Shown in pieces: positions 10,896 through 22,077 of a DNA stretch of 64,000 bases; the stretch's first letter is position 1; every line of letters starts with the position of its first letter. The stretch comes from Neoarius graeffei. Lineage: Eukaryota; Chordata; Actinopteri; Siluriformes; Ariidae. Where the stretch lies: NCBI RefSeq assembly GCF_027579695.1, contig NC_083577.1:29323698-29387697 (forward strand). The letters are read 5' to 3'. The position numbers and the translations under genes were made by a program. The notes under the pieces were generated by a model that was given only the letters and a program-made list of their open reading frames with translations, ran no database searches and was not told where the DNA came from.

Positions 10896-11378
10896 CGAAA
10901 TTCAAACATGCTTCTCAGCTTGTCATTTAACCTTTTCATAACAGTTTTACGACAGTACAGTAGAGGCCCGGATATGTAAACATTTGTGCTTTACAATTGG
11001 TCAATCGTGCTGTGGTTAGTTATCAGTGAGGTTAAAGTTCACAGACTCATGTCATTCATTAAAATGAACAAAATTTATTTGATAGTAAAATATTTCCAAA
11101 ACATATCTATAGATTAGTGCCTTGCCCCAGTCATTTAAAACATACTGAAATAATGTTGCTAAAATTGCAGAAATGGAAGTTATAACTGGTAATTACTTTC
11201 TGTAGTAGTTGTTTAACATTTTCTGACACCGTATACAGACTGTTACAGGAATACTAATCAGTCTATTACAGACAAAAGGAGAAATCTTAGAAACATATTG
11301 TATGATGTAAAAACTTACAACGTATTCAAAAATATTTCATTTCAGCAAAGACTTTCATCAATTCATATTTGTTTTTCG

Positions 11379-11379
<1 letters not shown>
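10896..11379. other. Unassigned AT-rich stretch
   Basis: No gene or familiar repeat was recognised. Confidence 0.35.

Positions 11380-11437
<58 letters not shown>
11380..11437. repeat. (TC)n(AC)n compound microsatellite
   Basis: A short TC run at 11380-11390 passes into an uninterrupted AC run to 11437. Confidence 0.98.
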
Positions 11438-11439
<2 letters not shown>

Positions 11440-11479
11440 TATGCATAGTACAGAATTGTAGCTATGTACTGATAATATT

Positions 11480-11585
11480 GTGGAATGTCCATGAAGTTCA
11501 TTCCATATAGTTATGGGCCAAAGAAAGTATACCCAAAGTACACCCCTCTTCAATTATTTCTTTGTTTATCAGTACCTAAATAATA
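11480..11585 (+). repeat. Tc1-like family D terminal fragment
   Basis: The block GTGGAATGTCCATGAAGTTC ... TACACCCCTCTTCAATTAT ... CAGTACCTAAATAATA is shared with 20525-20611. It forms the target into which family B inserted. Confidence 0.6.
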
Positions 11586-14025
11586 CAACCCCAATTCTTT
11601 TGCTGGCTGTTGACTGGATAATGAAGATGTCAATAGCACACACAAGAACAGGAATTCAGTGGATACCCTTCACACAACTTGATGACCTGGACTTCGCAGA
11701 TGACCTGGCACTTCTGTCCCATACCTGTCAACATATGCCTGAGAAAACCAGCAGAGTGGCAACCACCTCAACTCAAATAGGTTTGAATATTAACAAGGGG
11801 AAGACCAAGATCCTGAAGGTCAACACCACAAGCAGTGACCCGATCATGGTGAAAGGAGAGGTGCTGGAAGAGGTGGAAGCCTTTACCTACCTGGGCAGTG
11901 TCATTGACAAGCTGAGCAGAACCGATGCTGATGTGAAGGCACGAATAGGCAAAGCAAGAGCAGTTATCCTTCAGTTGAAGGACATCTGTAATTCAAAGGA
12001 ACTGACTCTGCAAACGAAGATCAGGCTGTTCAACTCCGTCAAGTCGCTTTTCTATGGAGCAGAAACCTAGAGGACAACTGTGGCAACAATGGAAAAAAGT
12101 GCGGACTTATCAACACCAGTCTGCAAAGGATCCTCCAGATCCACTGGCCAAACACCATGAACAACCAGGACCTCTGGCAGAGAATCAACCAGCTTTCTGC
12201 AGAAGAGGAGATCCTTAGATGGCGCTGGAGGTGGATCGGCCACACACTCTGCAAACCAACCTCCAATATCACCAAACAAGCGCTCACATGGAATCCCCAA
12301 GGCAAGAGCACACACAAAAAGACAGCCCAGAAACATGTAGCACGGAGACCTTGAAGCTGACACCAAAAGAATGGGCTACACCTGGAGTGGATAGCCCAAG
12401 ACACAGATGCCTGGAGATCCCTTGTTGTTGGCCTATGCCCCAGAAGGGGTAGAAGGCATAAGTAAGTAATTCCAAAAAAGTTGAGATGCTGTGTAAACTG
12501 TAAATAAAAACAATGCAATAATTTGCAAAATCATGGAAACCCTATATTTCATTGAAAATAGAACAAAGACAGCAGATCAAATGTTGAAACTGAGAAATTT
12601 TGTTTTTTGAAAAATATATGCTCATTTTGAATTTGATGTCAGCAACATGTTTAAAAAAAAAAAAAAGGTTGGATTAGTGAAATGCTGACCACTGTGTTGC
12701 ATCAGCTCTACTTTTAACAACACACTGTAAATGTCTGAGAACTGAGGAGACCAACTGCTGTAGTTTTGAAAGAGAAATGTTGTCCCATTCTTGCCCAATA
12801 TACAATTTCAGTTGTTTAACAGTTCGGGGTCTCCTTTGTTGCATTTTGCACTTCATAATGCACCAAATGTTTTAAATGGGAGACAGGTCTGGACTGCAGG
12901 CAGGCCAGTTTAGCACCCGGACTCTCTTACTATGGAGCCATGCAGTTTTAATATGTGCAGAAAGCGGTTTGGCATTGTCTTGCTGAAAGAAGGAAGGCCT
13001 TCCCTAAAAAAGATTTTGACTGGATGGCAGCATATTGCTCTGAAACGTGTATATATCATTCAGCATTAATGATGCCTTCCCAGATGTACAAGCTACCCAT
13101 GTCATGTGCACTAATGCCCCCTCATACCATCACAGATGCTGGCTTTTGAACTGAGCACTGATAACGAGCCGGATGGTCCCTCTCCTCTTTAGCCTGAAAG
13201 AAGGTGTGTCCATGATTCCTCAAAAAGAATTTCTACTTTTGATTTGTCAGACCTCAGGACAATTTTCCACTTTGCAGTCCATCGTAAAAGAGCTCGGGCC
13301 CAGAGAAGGTGGCAGGGTTTCTGGATGTTGTTTATATCTGGTTTTAACCTGCATTTGTGGATGTAGTAATGAACCGTTTTCACAGACGATGGTTTTCTGA
13401 AGTGTTCCTGAGCTCATACAGTGATTTCCACTACAGACACGTGTCTGCTTTTAATACAGTGTCTCCTGAAGGCCTGAAGATCACAGGCACCCAATGTCAG
13501 TTTTCAGCCTTGTCTCTTGCATACACAGATCTCCCCAGCTTCTCTGAATCTTTTAATGATATTATGTACCATAGATGATGTGATGCCCAAATTCTTTGCA
13601 GTTTTACATTGAGAAACGTTATTCTTAAAATTGTTGCACCGTTTCCCCATGCAGTCTTTCACAGAGCGGTGAACCCCTCCCCAACTTTACTTCTGAGAGA
13701 CTCCGCCTCTCTGGGATGCTCTTTTTATACCCAGTCATATTACTGGCCTGTTGCCAATTAACCAGATTAGTGGTTTTTTTTTTTTAGCAATACACAATTT
13801 TTCCAGTCTTTTGTTGCCCCGTCCCAACTTTTCTGAAGCGTGTTGCTGACATCAAATTCAAAATTAGCATATATTTTCCAAAAAACAATAAAATTTTTCA
13901 GTTTCAACATTTGATATGTTGTCTTTGTACTGTTTTTAATGAAATATTGGGTTTCCATGATTTGCAAATCTTCATATCGTTCTTATGTTTTACACAGCGT
14001 CCTAACTTTTTTGGAATTGGGGTTG
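11586..14025 (-). mobile_element. Tc1/mariner-like family B, copy 1, carrying a LINE insertion
   Basis: The left end CAACCCCAATTC (11586-11597) and right end GGAATTGGGGTTG (14013-14025) are inverted. The subterminal AAGTTGAGATGCTGTGTAAA pairs with TTTACACAGCGTCCTAACTT. The body contains minus-strand transposase remnants, e.g. 12856-12674: RRPRTVKQLKLYIGQEWDNI. A second copy (18939-19682) shows FQQDNAKPLSAH and NWPACSPDLSPIENIW, the Asp- and Glu-containing blocks of a Tc1-type catalytic domain. Both copies are riddled with stops. A LINE fragment (11598-12467) separates the first 12 bp from the rest. Confidence 0.8.
11598..12467 (+). mobile_element. 5'-truncated non-LTR retrotransposon inserted in family B terminus
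   Basis: The open frame reaching 12070 contains LDFADDLALLSHT, the reverse transcriptase catalytic box with its two aspartates, then FTYLGSVIDK, ARIGKARAVILQLKDI and LFYGAET. After a stop the reading continues in other frames as [12 protein letters not shown] and [11 protein letters not shown]. The fragment ends with ATAAGTAAGT, a short tandem tail typical of LINE 3' ends. Direct repeats AATTC at 11593-11597 and 12468-12472 mark the target site inside the family B terminus. It is a dead copy; clade not assigned. Confidence 0.85.
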
Positions 14026-14039
14026 CAACTGGATGGTCC

Positions 14040-14660
14040 CCACCACTTTCTCTCAACAAATAACTTCAGATGAGGGAAAAAAAAAAAGATTTCAATATGT
14101 AGCCATATGTCCCAAAAAGTAAACCAAGGTTCAGAAAATTGGTGAGGGAAAGTGTGTGTGGGGACATACAGGGCCACTGGGGAAATTATGCCCAGTCGAC
14201 TTTGTATCTTGCCTTATTATTGTTGCAATTGGTGTGTGCAGCAGCGAGCGAGCCAAAACCAAAGCCCTCACAATGCCATATTAAATTCTTCATCTTTACA
14301 CATATCCAGCACTGACACTTTAATCAGGGCTTTATTCGGCAGTAGCTGCGGAGAGGATCAGATTACCAAAATCCACTAGTTTCATCTTTGAGTTTGTACA
14401 CACAACCAGGTAAATCTGGTTTATTTCTTAAACCTGCATGAAAAGATGAACATGTAGTCATATGCCCCCAAAAAAGCAAACCAAGGTTCAGAAAACTGGT
14501 GGGAAAAAGTAAGTTTGCTTAACTAGCTAAATTTAAAAAAAAAAAAAAGGAAAAAATCTGACGTTGAAAGAAATACAGAAAGAAAACATCATTTTGGCTT
14601 AAAATTATTATTATTTTTTTAAATTGCTCTAATATATTTAAATAATATTGGCTGGCTTTG
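14040..14660. other. Unassigned stretch between transposons
   Basis: Two copies of a short block (CATATGTCCCAAAAAGTAAA at about 14105 and CATATGCCCCCAAAAAAGCA at about 14459, both followed by CCAAGGTTCAGAAAA) suggest an internal duplication about 355 bp apart. No gene was seen. Confidence 0.4.
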
Positions 14661-14664
14661 TTTT

Positions 14665-14752
14665 GTGGTATATCAGATATATTCCACTCAGCTAGCATGA
14701 TATTGAACGAGTCGAAGACGAGTAGCTGAATGGACTATATCTGATATACCAC
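14665..14752. repeat. Short palindromic hairpin
   Basis: The arms 14665-14694 (GTGGTATATCAGATATATTC...) and 14723-14752 pair at all but two or three of 30 positions, with a 28-nt loop rich in CGA. No coding content. Confidence 0.85.
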
Positions 14753-15566
14753 GAAAAAGTCATTATTATTATACATACACATTCGATGGAACAATTATAG
14801 ATTTTACAAAAAGTTAAGAACAGTTGGGTAACTTACCAATATTGAATGCTGATTCTGATCGAATGTAATTCAATGCTCTGTCAATCCAATGTATTGTACA
14901 AAGTTCTAACAATAAAAACAGTACAAGTCCAAAAAGCCTGAACAACAACCCAACTTGTATACAAGCTACATACAGGTAGACAGTTCAAGTTCAAAGTTAT
15001 TTTTGGTCGGAGTTAATTGTTCCATTGCAGTTGTTTAAAACAAAAGGGCTTTGTTGAGTGAAGTCCTCTTGTAAACATCTCCATCACTTTTCCTCACCTC
15101 CTAGTAGAGCTTTATATTTCCGCTATCGCTCTCTTTTCCAGTTTTTCAATGTCCATTGGTATGTTCTTCCCTCATAAATATGCGTGAAGAATATCCAGTG
15201 AAGTTTTGGTAGCCTTTCAGGTGTTCAATGCGTCTCTCTTTAAATCTTTGGCTTTTAACGAAGCAAACCTCGCGGCCATTTTTGTGAACAAACTGTCAAT
15301 CACTCACTAGCTATGAAGTGTTACATCTTCAGTGTGTCTCTTTTCCAGTTTTTCAATGTCTGTTGGTATGTTTTTCTCTAATGAAGTTTTGGAGGCCTTT
15401 CGGGTGTTCAGTGCGTCTTTAGTTTCAGTTTATTTTGTGCTTAAAGCACATACGCAGAACCATGGTCTCACTTTCATTTATACAGTAAATGCCTTGAGAC
15501 GTCAAGAATGGCACAGGAATAGTTTTAAGTGTTAACAATAAATCTAATGTAGTAATTTTTACTATT

Positions 15567-16956
15567 AAAGTGATTTATATAGGTAGCGGTCTGAGTGAAT
15601 GACCTTGACGTCCATAAGGTCACAGCAGGAAGTCTATTGGTCATCGCCATTTCTGCTATACTAAAACACAGAGCTGACTGCAACTCCGATCCTCCATTTT
15701 GAGCTAATTTATTGCCATGCCACGTAGATGCGTTTTTAGCCGGTGCAGCAACACGACAGAAGGTGGATTTACGTTGCATTCATGGCCCAAGAATGTTCAA
15801 ACTGCAAAGACTTGGACGCATTTTGCAAGTTGTTCACGGGCACATTGGGCGCCTACGAAGTGTTCTCTCCTCTGCTCTGCACATTTTACTGAAGACTCAT
15901 ATGAGACCTCTGATATGTTGAGGAGCGTTGCCTATAAGCCCATATTGAAAGAGGGTGCAGTACCAACAATTACAGAAAAATAAAACAAGGAAAGTATTTA
16001 TTTTAATTTTTTTTTTTTTTTTTAAAGTGAGTTCAGTTGCACCAGTCCTGGAGTGTGAGCTGAGGGTTGCTGCTAAAACCCGGGACAGAACGGGACAGGA
16101 CATATCGCTCGAGCAGTGACCTCCCCGCAGTTGTTGTTAAAACCGGTGACATCCCGTTCCGTCCCGGGTTTTAGTAATTGCCTGAGCCTAGCAGTAATGG
16201 CAGAACACACAGTATGGAGAGAAAGAGTGGAGCAGCCGTCTGATTTCTAAATTGGCCATCACTGCCATCTCTCTCTTATGTGGAAGAAACGAATGAACAG
16301 AGAACTGAAAGAACAACTGAAAGTCAGATTGTTTCAAAACAATCGGCCACAAAGTCGGCCTTCAAGAAGTGAGAACACAGACAGGTAAGCTCCGACTCTC
16401 ATTTGGATTTAAAAAAACAAAAAACACGTCGTTTACCTGCATTTAGATTAATACATGTAACTTGTATTGTGTGTTTAAGTTACCGGTATAAGATTATTTA
16501 ATTTGCTTCAGAATGTGATTCTCAGTTCATCTGATTATTTAATTAGCCTTTTACATTTTATCAGTGAAAATGCATGCGTGTACATGTATGTTGCATAAGT
16601 TATAACACCTATCCTGTTTTAACGAGAGTCAACCCACAATCAATGAAGTCAAATCAGTCTTAGTTGAGCAAGTCGGTAACGATATCTCTTACTTTCACCG
16701 TAAATGTTTATTTATATGACTTTGGTCTATAGCTATCAAAGGCCTCGGCCTTAAAACCGGTTACCGCAGTGACGTCACGCAATCAGGGCTGGCTGGCTCA
16801 GCGGGGCAGCTCGAATGCCGACTTTATGGTTGATTTTAACTCTCAAAAATATATATTTTTTATTCCCATTTATGCAGCATACAAGAGTCAAGGATGGAGA
16901 TACTATCCACTCAGAAATTTATTTAAAAATAAAGGTTCTGCATATCTCCTTTAATC
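15567..16956 (+). mobile_element. Probable THAP-encoding DNA transposon (Kolobok-like?), remnant
   Basis: The right end, read inward on the minus strand, is TTAAAGGAGATATGCAGAAC (about 16956-16937). A possible left end is TTAAAGTGATTTATATAGG at 15567. Both begin with TTAA, the target choice of Kolobok elements, which also encode THAP domains. The two ends match only weakly, so the boundaries are an inference. The coding exon at 15717-15983 is the solid part. Confidence 0.4.
15717..15983 (+). CDS. THAP-type zinc-finger exon, probably of a transposon
   Basis: The 88-residue frame has a complete THAP (C2CH) signature. It opens MPRRCVFSRCSN, the first Cys pair spaced by four residues. Hydrophobic and aromatic positions and a Trp (TWTHF) follow. 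Then comes CSAHFTEDSYE, the second Cys and the His spaced by two residues, and it finishes KEGAVPTI, the conserved C-terminal AVPT box. THAP domains bind DNA and occur in both host proteins and P, Kolobok and ISL2EU transposases. No downstream catalytic domain is visible, and the frame stops after ITEK. In the repeat-rich setting a transposon origin is more likely than a host gene. The start is the first ATG, directly before the Cys pair, as usual for THAP proteins. A stretch at 16380-16388 (ACAG|GTAAGC) could be a splice donor of a following exon. Confidence 0.7.
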   Translation: MPRRCVFSRCSNTTEGGFTLHSWPKNVQTAKTWTHFASCSRAHWAPTKCSLLCSAHFTEDSYETSDMLRSVAYKPILKEGAVPTITEK

Positions 16957-16959
16957 CGA

Positions 16960-18020
16960 GCCCTGAATTAACCCCGTCTTCTCTCTCCCGACTGACAAAG
17001 AAATGATTGTGCGCATGCACAACAGAAAAGTTGTGTCATTGGATCTTCGCGTGTGACATTGTGTTGTCTTGACAACATGCAATATTATAACAATATTGCA
17101 CGCTCATTCTCCACTGGGGAGAGCGGCGCAATACATGGAAGATAAGTGATATGATAATATTGCATGCCATAAATAAACCTGCTAGAAGGGAAGAGAATAC
17201 ATGTTTTTATTCCATGGAAAAAAAAAAAGTGTCTTGTATGTATAATAATATTTGGTATTATGACCTATGATAACAGATGAAGAGAACATGAAAATCCAGG
17301 CTTTTCAAATTTCAGTACATCAAAACATGATCCATTTACACAATATACTGCATATGCGGTTATTATTTTCATGTTATTTGGCACTGCTTCTGGAAACTTA
17401 CAGTGAACATCAACAAAAATAAAGTAAGGTTATTCAAGACTTCAAGGAGAGCCAACATTAATAAAATAAGTGAGATCCCCCATCGAGGAACCAACCTCAA
17501 GGGCAGAGCCTGAGAAAGACCGTGGCTCAGGCCGTCTTTTTGATGAAAATATTCCCATTTCAATTTGCACATTGTCTGCATCATACCCGCCCCATCCCCC
17601 GACCCCAGCAAGGTGTACTCCGTGCCAAAGTCAAGGCAATTCTGGCCTTTCATGTATTTCTCTTCATCCTCCCTGCAATCAAATGTTCCATGCTCTTTGA
17701 AGAGCGAGCTTCTCTCTTTCATGAGGTTGCTCTGGAAAAACGATGCAAGTAGTCACACGGTCATCTGCTTTGATGCACTTCTTTTTTAGCTGCTTTCCCC
17801 CTCTCCGAACCAAACATTTCCCTGCCACAATGTCTAACACCCCCCCACACACAAACAAACACTGTCACTGGGAGGCGTAAAAAGCTCCAAGACTCTGCAA
17901 TAGCTGTGAAGAAGTTTTGATAGCTCTCACAGAACATATTGAAACAAAAGTCCATGAAACGCCAACAAACTGATCTAGTCCTTTTATCTGCTCAGGTAAC
18001 AATTTATCAAACTGACAGGA
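16960..18020. other. Intergenic stretch without recognised gene
   Basis: A 13-bp inverted repeat CATGCAATATTAT (17076-17088) / ATAATATTGCATG (17154-17166) is the only structure noted. Open frames near 17369-17789 overlap on both strands and show no domain. Confidence 0.4.
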
Positions 18021-18397
18021 TACACAGTCCTGTGTAAAAGTCTTAGGCACATGTAAAGAAATGCTGGAGACCAAAAATGGCTTAAAAATAGTGGAATTAA
18101 GTTTCAACATTGAAAAAAAAAATACTATAAACAGTAAGTCGTAATAAATGAAATAAAGTCAATATTTGGTGAGACGACCCTTTGCTTTAAAAAAAATAAA
18201 ATAAAAAAAAATAGTAGTCTGAGGTACAATGAGTGCAGTTTTATGCGGAAATGAGCTGTAGGTTTTACTGAGCATCTTACAGAACCAGACACAGTTCTTC
18301 TGGACTCTTTGACTCTCACACTCGCGTCTTCATTTTGCACCAAAACCCAGCAGCCTTCATTATGTTTTCTTTTTTTAATCTGAAAAGTGCTCTCTTA

Positions 18398-18768
18398 GGG
18401 CGGCACGGTGGTGTAGTGGTTAGCGCTGTCGCCTCACAGCAAGAAGGTCCTGGGTTCGAGCCCCGGGGCTGGCGAGGGCCTTTCTGTGTGGAGTTTGCAT
18501 GTTCTCCCCGTGTCCGCGTGGGTTTCCTCCAGGTGCTCTGGTTTCCCCCACAGTCCAAAGACATGCAGGTTAGGTTAACTGGTGACTCTAAATTGACCGT
18601 AGGTGTGAATGTGAGTGTGAATGGTTGTCTATGTGTCAGCCCTGTGATGACCTGGCGACTTGTTCAGGGTGTACCCCGCCTTTCGCCCGTAGTCAGCTGG
18701 GATAGGCTCCAGCTTGCCTGCGACCCTGTAGAAGGATAAAGCGGCTAGAGATAATGAGATGAGATGAG
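18398..18768 (+). mobile_element. SINE-A, full length, inserted in family C copy 2
   Basis: It reads from GGCGGCACGGTGGTGTAGTG to the tail GATAATGAGATGAGATGAG. The flanks TGCTCTCTTA (18388-18397) and TGCTCTCATG (18769-18778) form an imperfect target duplication. The empty site is preserved in family C copy 1 (reverse complement around 7795-7815), which supports the junction. Confidence 0.9.
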
Positions 18769-18938
18769 TGCTCTCATGTAATATGCTGCTCAAATACAAA
18801 CTTTTTTTTTTCCCCCTGCAACATTTAATTTTGTGCTGGAAAACGAACAAACGTTTGGAGCTCAAATGTTTTTGTACTAACTCGATAATGTCGATGTCAT
18901 AAAATAGAAATCTATAACAAAGTTTGTATAAAAAATAT

Positions 18939-19682
18939 GATGCTGTGTAAACTGTAAATAAAAACAAAATGCAAGAATTTGCACATCATGGAAGCCCTAT
19001 GTTTCATGGAAAATAGTACAAAGACAACATATCAAATGTTGAAACTGAGAAATGTTTTTGTTTTTTGAAAAATATATACTCCTCATTTTGAATCTGATGT
19101 CAGCAACACATTTAAAAAAATAATATTAAAAAGTTGCATCAGTGAAATGTTGACCACTGTGTTGCATCACCTCTACTTTTAACACTCTAAACATCTGGGA
19201 ACTTAGGAGACCAATTGCTGTAGTTTTGAAAGAGAAATATCATCCCATTCTTGCCTGATATACAATTTCAGTTGCTCAACAGTTTGGGGTCTCCTTTGTT
19301 GTATTTTGCGCTTCATAAACACACCAAATGTTTTCAATGGGAGACAGGTCTGGACTGCAGGCAGGCCAGTTTAGCACCCGGACTCTTTTACTACGGCGCC
19401 ATGCAGTTTTAATATGTGCAGAAAGTGGTTTGGCGTTGTCTTGCTGAAAGAAGGAAGGCCTTCCCTGAAAATGATTTTGTCTGGATGGCAGCATATTGCT
19501 CTGAAACGTGTATATATATATCATTCAGCATTAATGATGCTGATTCCCAGATGTACAAGCTGCCCATGTCATGTGCACTAATGCACACTCATACCATCAC
19601 AGATGCTGGCTTTTGAACTGTGCACTGATAAGACCTCTCCCTCTCCTCTTTAGCCTGGAGGACGTGGTGTCCATGATTTCTA
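18939..19682 (-). mobile_element. Tc1/mariner-like family B, copy 2, truncated
   Basis: It starts at the subterminal block TGCTGTGTAAACTGTAAATA, shared with 12488. On the minus strand (19524-19276) it encodes FQQDNAKPLSAHIKTAWRRS and VLNWPACSPDLSPIENIW, the catalytic Asp and Glu blocks of a Tc1-type transposase. The right side is lost; a TGTCCATGATTTCT / AGAAATCATGGACA palindrome marks the breakpoint at about 19669-19699. Confidence 0.8.
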
Positions 19683-19739
19683 AAAAGAAATCATGGACAA
19701 AGACTTTTGCACAGTACTGTATGTAGTTTCAAAGTTAGA

Positions 19740-20520
19740 TAGAAAGAAGGAACAGAAATGAGACATGGTTTGATGATTGATTTTAAGACATCAGTGCAAA
19801 AGCAAAGAGGTCACGTTAGCCACAAATAGTCATGTTCAAGGCAGTCCCTGTTTGATGTAGTGCAAGTTAATGACTTAGAAGGAAAGGAAAAAAAAACATC
19901 TCTCAAAGTGCAGACTCGTGCCAACAGATTTAATAAAACAAAGCAAGACCAACACTTTCCTGGTCTGCCATTCTAAAGAGAGCAGAGCTCAATCAGATGA
20001 TCATGGAGGTTACTGTGAAGTGAAATCTATCATCTCAACAGACACCGGCTCTGAATAATAACAAATAATGCCTCTCTCAATATGCTCATTCCACATATAA
20101 GAGAAGCTACACTGCAACAACCAGTCTGAAATGATCTTCAATATAGAAGTGTTTGACAAACAATTCTCATCTCTTGACGGACAGTTCAATATTGAACTCT
20201 AATATACTATCGGGGATGGAAGGGATGAACATGAACCATATTCTGTTTGCTCTTCAAAGCCTCTGCTGTCACAAAAGCTCACATCAGGGTCTGATTAAAT
20301 TTGAAATAATACAACGCGGCTGTTACAGGAAAATAATCAATGGGTGGTGTGATCCGACTCAATGTGAAGTGCAGAGCCATCATCATTTTGAAGATCATCA
20401 TTTTCCAATCCCTGCAGGTTCTGAAGTGTTTAATTCCTCTTATACAACAGGAATTTGATACAAATTAACAAGTTATTATTAATTAAAGAATGGGATCATT
20501 GTAATAAGTACATAGCTAAA
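19740..20520. other. Unassigned intergenic stretch
   Basis: No recognised coding, RNA or repeat feature. Confidence 0.35.
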
Positions 20521-20524
20521 ATTA

Positions 20525-21060
20525 ATGTTGTGGAATGTCCATAAAGTCATGGGCAAAAAAAGTACACCCCTCTTCAATTTTATGTCTTTATCAGTACCTA
20601 AATAATAATTGACTGCGAGCTGGCCGAGTGGCTGGCATGTCCGCCTCCCGACCAGGAGATCGTGAGTTCTACTCGTGGTTGGGTCATACCAAAGACCATC
20701 ATAAAAATGGTACCTACTGCCATCTGGCGAGGCACGCTGCAATGCAGATGCGAGTAGGGAGTCAAACTCTTGTGGGTACCAGAGGATTAGCCCCCCACTG
20801 TAACCCTAGCTATATAATAGGCAAGAGGCTGAAGGCTACCGAAACGGAGATCGGCACCTCACCCATGCGCCTTAAGAGTTGGTTAGTAGTGGGACAGGAG
20901 ACTGCCTGGGAAGACCAGATCCTAGTGTGGGAGGGACTTTGACTTGACTTGAAATAATAATTGGGTGGTCACAATTAAGTAATTTACTTTATTTAATACT
21001 TAATTAATCAATCAGGTTGGCCCACCAACTTCAACCTCAGGTGACCAAAAAAAAAAAAAA
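20525..21060. repeat. Tc1-like family D fragment hosting a chimeric SINE
   Basis: The block GTGGAATGTCCATAAAGTCA and AAAGTACACCCCTCTTCAAT matches 11480-11585. It resumes after the SINE at 20952 with AATAATAATTGGGTGGTCAC. Confidence 0.55.
20612..20951 (+). mobile_element. Chimeric tRNA / 5S-rRNA SINE, copy 1
   Basis: It is flanked by the 12-bp repeats AAATAATAATTG at 20600-20611 and 20952-20963. The 5' part is tRNA-like: CTGGCCGAGTGGCTGGCATG (A box TGGCCGAGTGG), then CGTGAGTTCTACTCG (degenerate B box). A central body follows (CATACCAAAGACCATCATAA ...). The 3' part at about 20870-20930 (GGTTAGTAGTGGGACAGGAG, ACTGCCTGGGAAGACC) resembles the 3' half of 5S rRNA, diverged. The tail is GACTTTGACTTGACTTGA. 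The second copy, at 47985-48338, keeps the 5S part better. Confidence 0.85.
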
Positions 21061-22076
21061 GTCATTTTTCTTCAAAAAGAACACAGACCTTCTGGAAACC
21101 TGTGGGAAAAAAAAATAAGTACGCTGAAACCCCACTATAACAAACTCCTTGAAAGATGTCCAAATTGTTCATTATCATTGTCGTTGGCTGTCCATCGCTA
21201 GCAATGATGATTGCATCATTAGGATGTGCAGAAACACAGATGGGCCACGAGGCCTGCACCCGAGCAACAAAGTCATCTGCAGCAGCGGCACGAACAACCT
21301 GGCCAAGACGCCATGGAATGTCTGGCCTTGTGAGCTCTCGCATACTATTCTTCTCTCCTAACGAAGTGCCTTGCACAGTAAGATAAGACAAACAATGTCG
21401 TGTTGTCTCTCTGGACCTCCAGACCTGATGCCAAGTGATGCACAAAAGTGCCACAGACCTGACAGATATGGAAGTTGCCCCGTAGTGACAACTGACTTGC
21501 CAAATGATGCCATTCATTGGCCGTTTGCATGGCTCTTCCACATGCCATCTGGTGGTGTACCATTGACCCTGTTGGGTTCATCTGCCACATTGCACCAAAA
21601 AGAGACCTGCTGCCAGCACCTTATTGGTGATGTACTATTTAACCCATAGCTGGAATCCAGGCAGGGGCAACCATTCAGGGGCAGAGCAGACCTGAGAGCA
21701 ATGGTGATTAAGGGGTAACTCCACTTTCCTCAATACTCAAGTCCTCCCAGACCCAAGACTCACCACCGGTTGCAGTTTAAAGTCATACCAGGACTTTAGT
21801 TCATTATACCGAAAAGGACCCACTTGTCACACCAAACACTCATGTTATATAATGCAAAATTTTAGGCATGTTCTCCTCATCATGAATTTCTCCTTCCGAG
21901 TCACTATCAGAGTTCACTGACTGAGTTAAAGGATCACAAATGGAGGCGATGATTTCTTCATCTGTTATGGAAATGACGGAGGTTACCAGTGTATTGTTGT
22001 CATTGACTCACTATGTTTCCTAAATCTTCACCATTCAGTTCATTTGTATGTTGCAAAATCACTGATGTCTTAGGTG
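21061..22076. other. Unassigned stretch, possibly an old element
   Basis: About 21140-21780 is less AT-rich than its surroundings and has overlapping open frames on both strands (for example 21541-21062 and 21371-21649), but no domain that I recognise. It may be a degenerate transposon body. No ends were found. Confidence 0.35.
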
Positions 22077-22077
22077 G

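Larger units (their letters stand above)
18022..19720 (-). mobile_element. Tc1/mariner-like family C, copy 2, with two nested insertions
   Basis: The left terminus CCTGTGTAAAAGTCTTAGGC (about 18030) and the right terminus GACTTTTGCACAGTACTGTA (about 19702-19720) are inverted. The region 18050-18395 is the reverse complement of 7790-8140. A SINE-A copy (18398-18768) and a family B fragment (18939-19682) interrupt it. No transposase of its own remains. Confidence 0.75.

Noticed and set aside
18399..18470. tRNA-gene-like A and B boxes in SINE heads (also at 8460-8527, 50520-50580, 20620-20690, 61090-61150)
   Set aside because: The boxes are genuine promoter elements, but no cloverleaf with acceptor stem exists and the sequence runs on into repeated SINE bodies with target duplications. 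They are SINEs, not tRNA genes.
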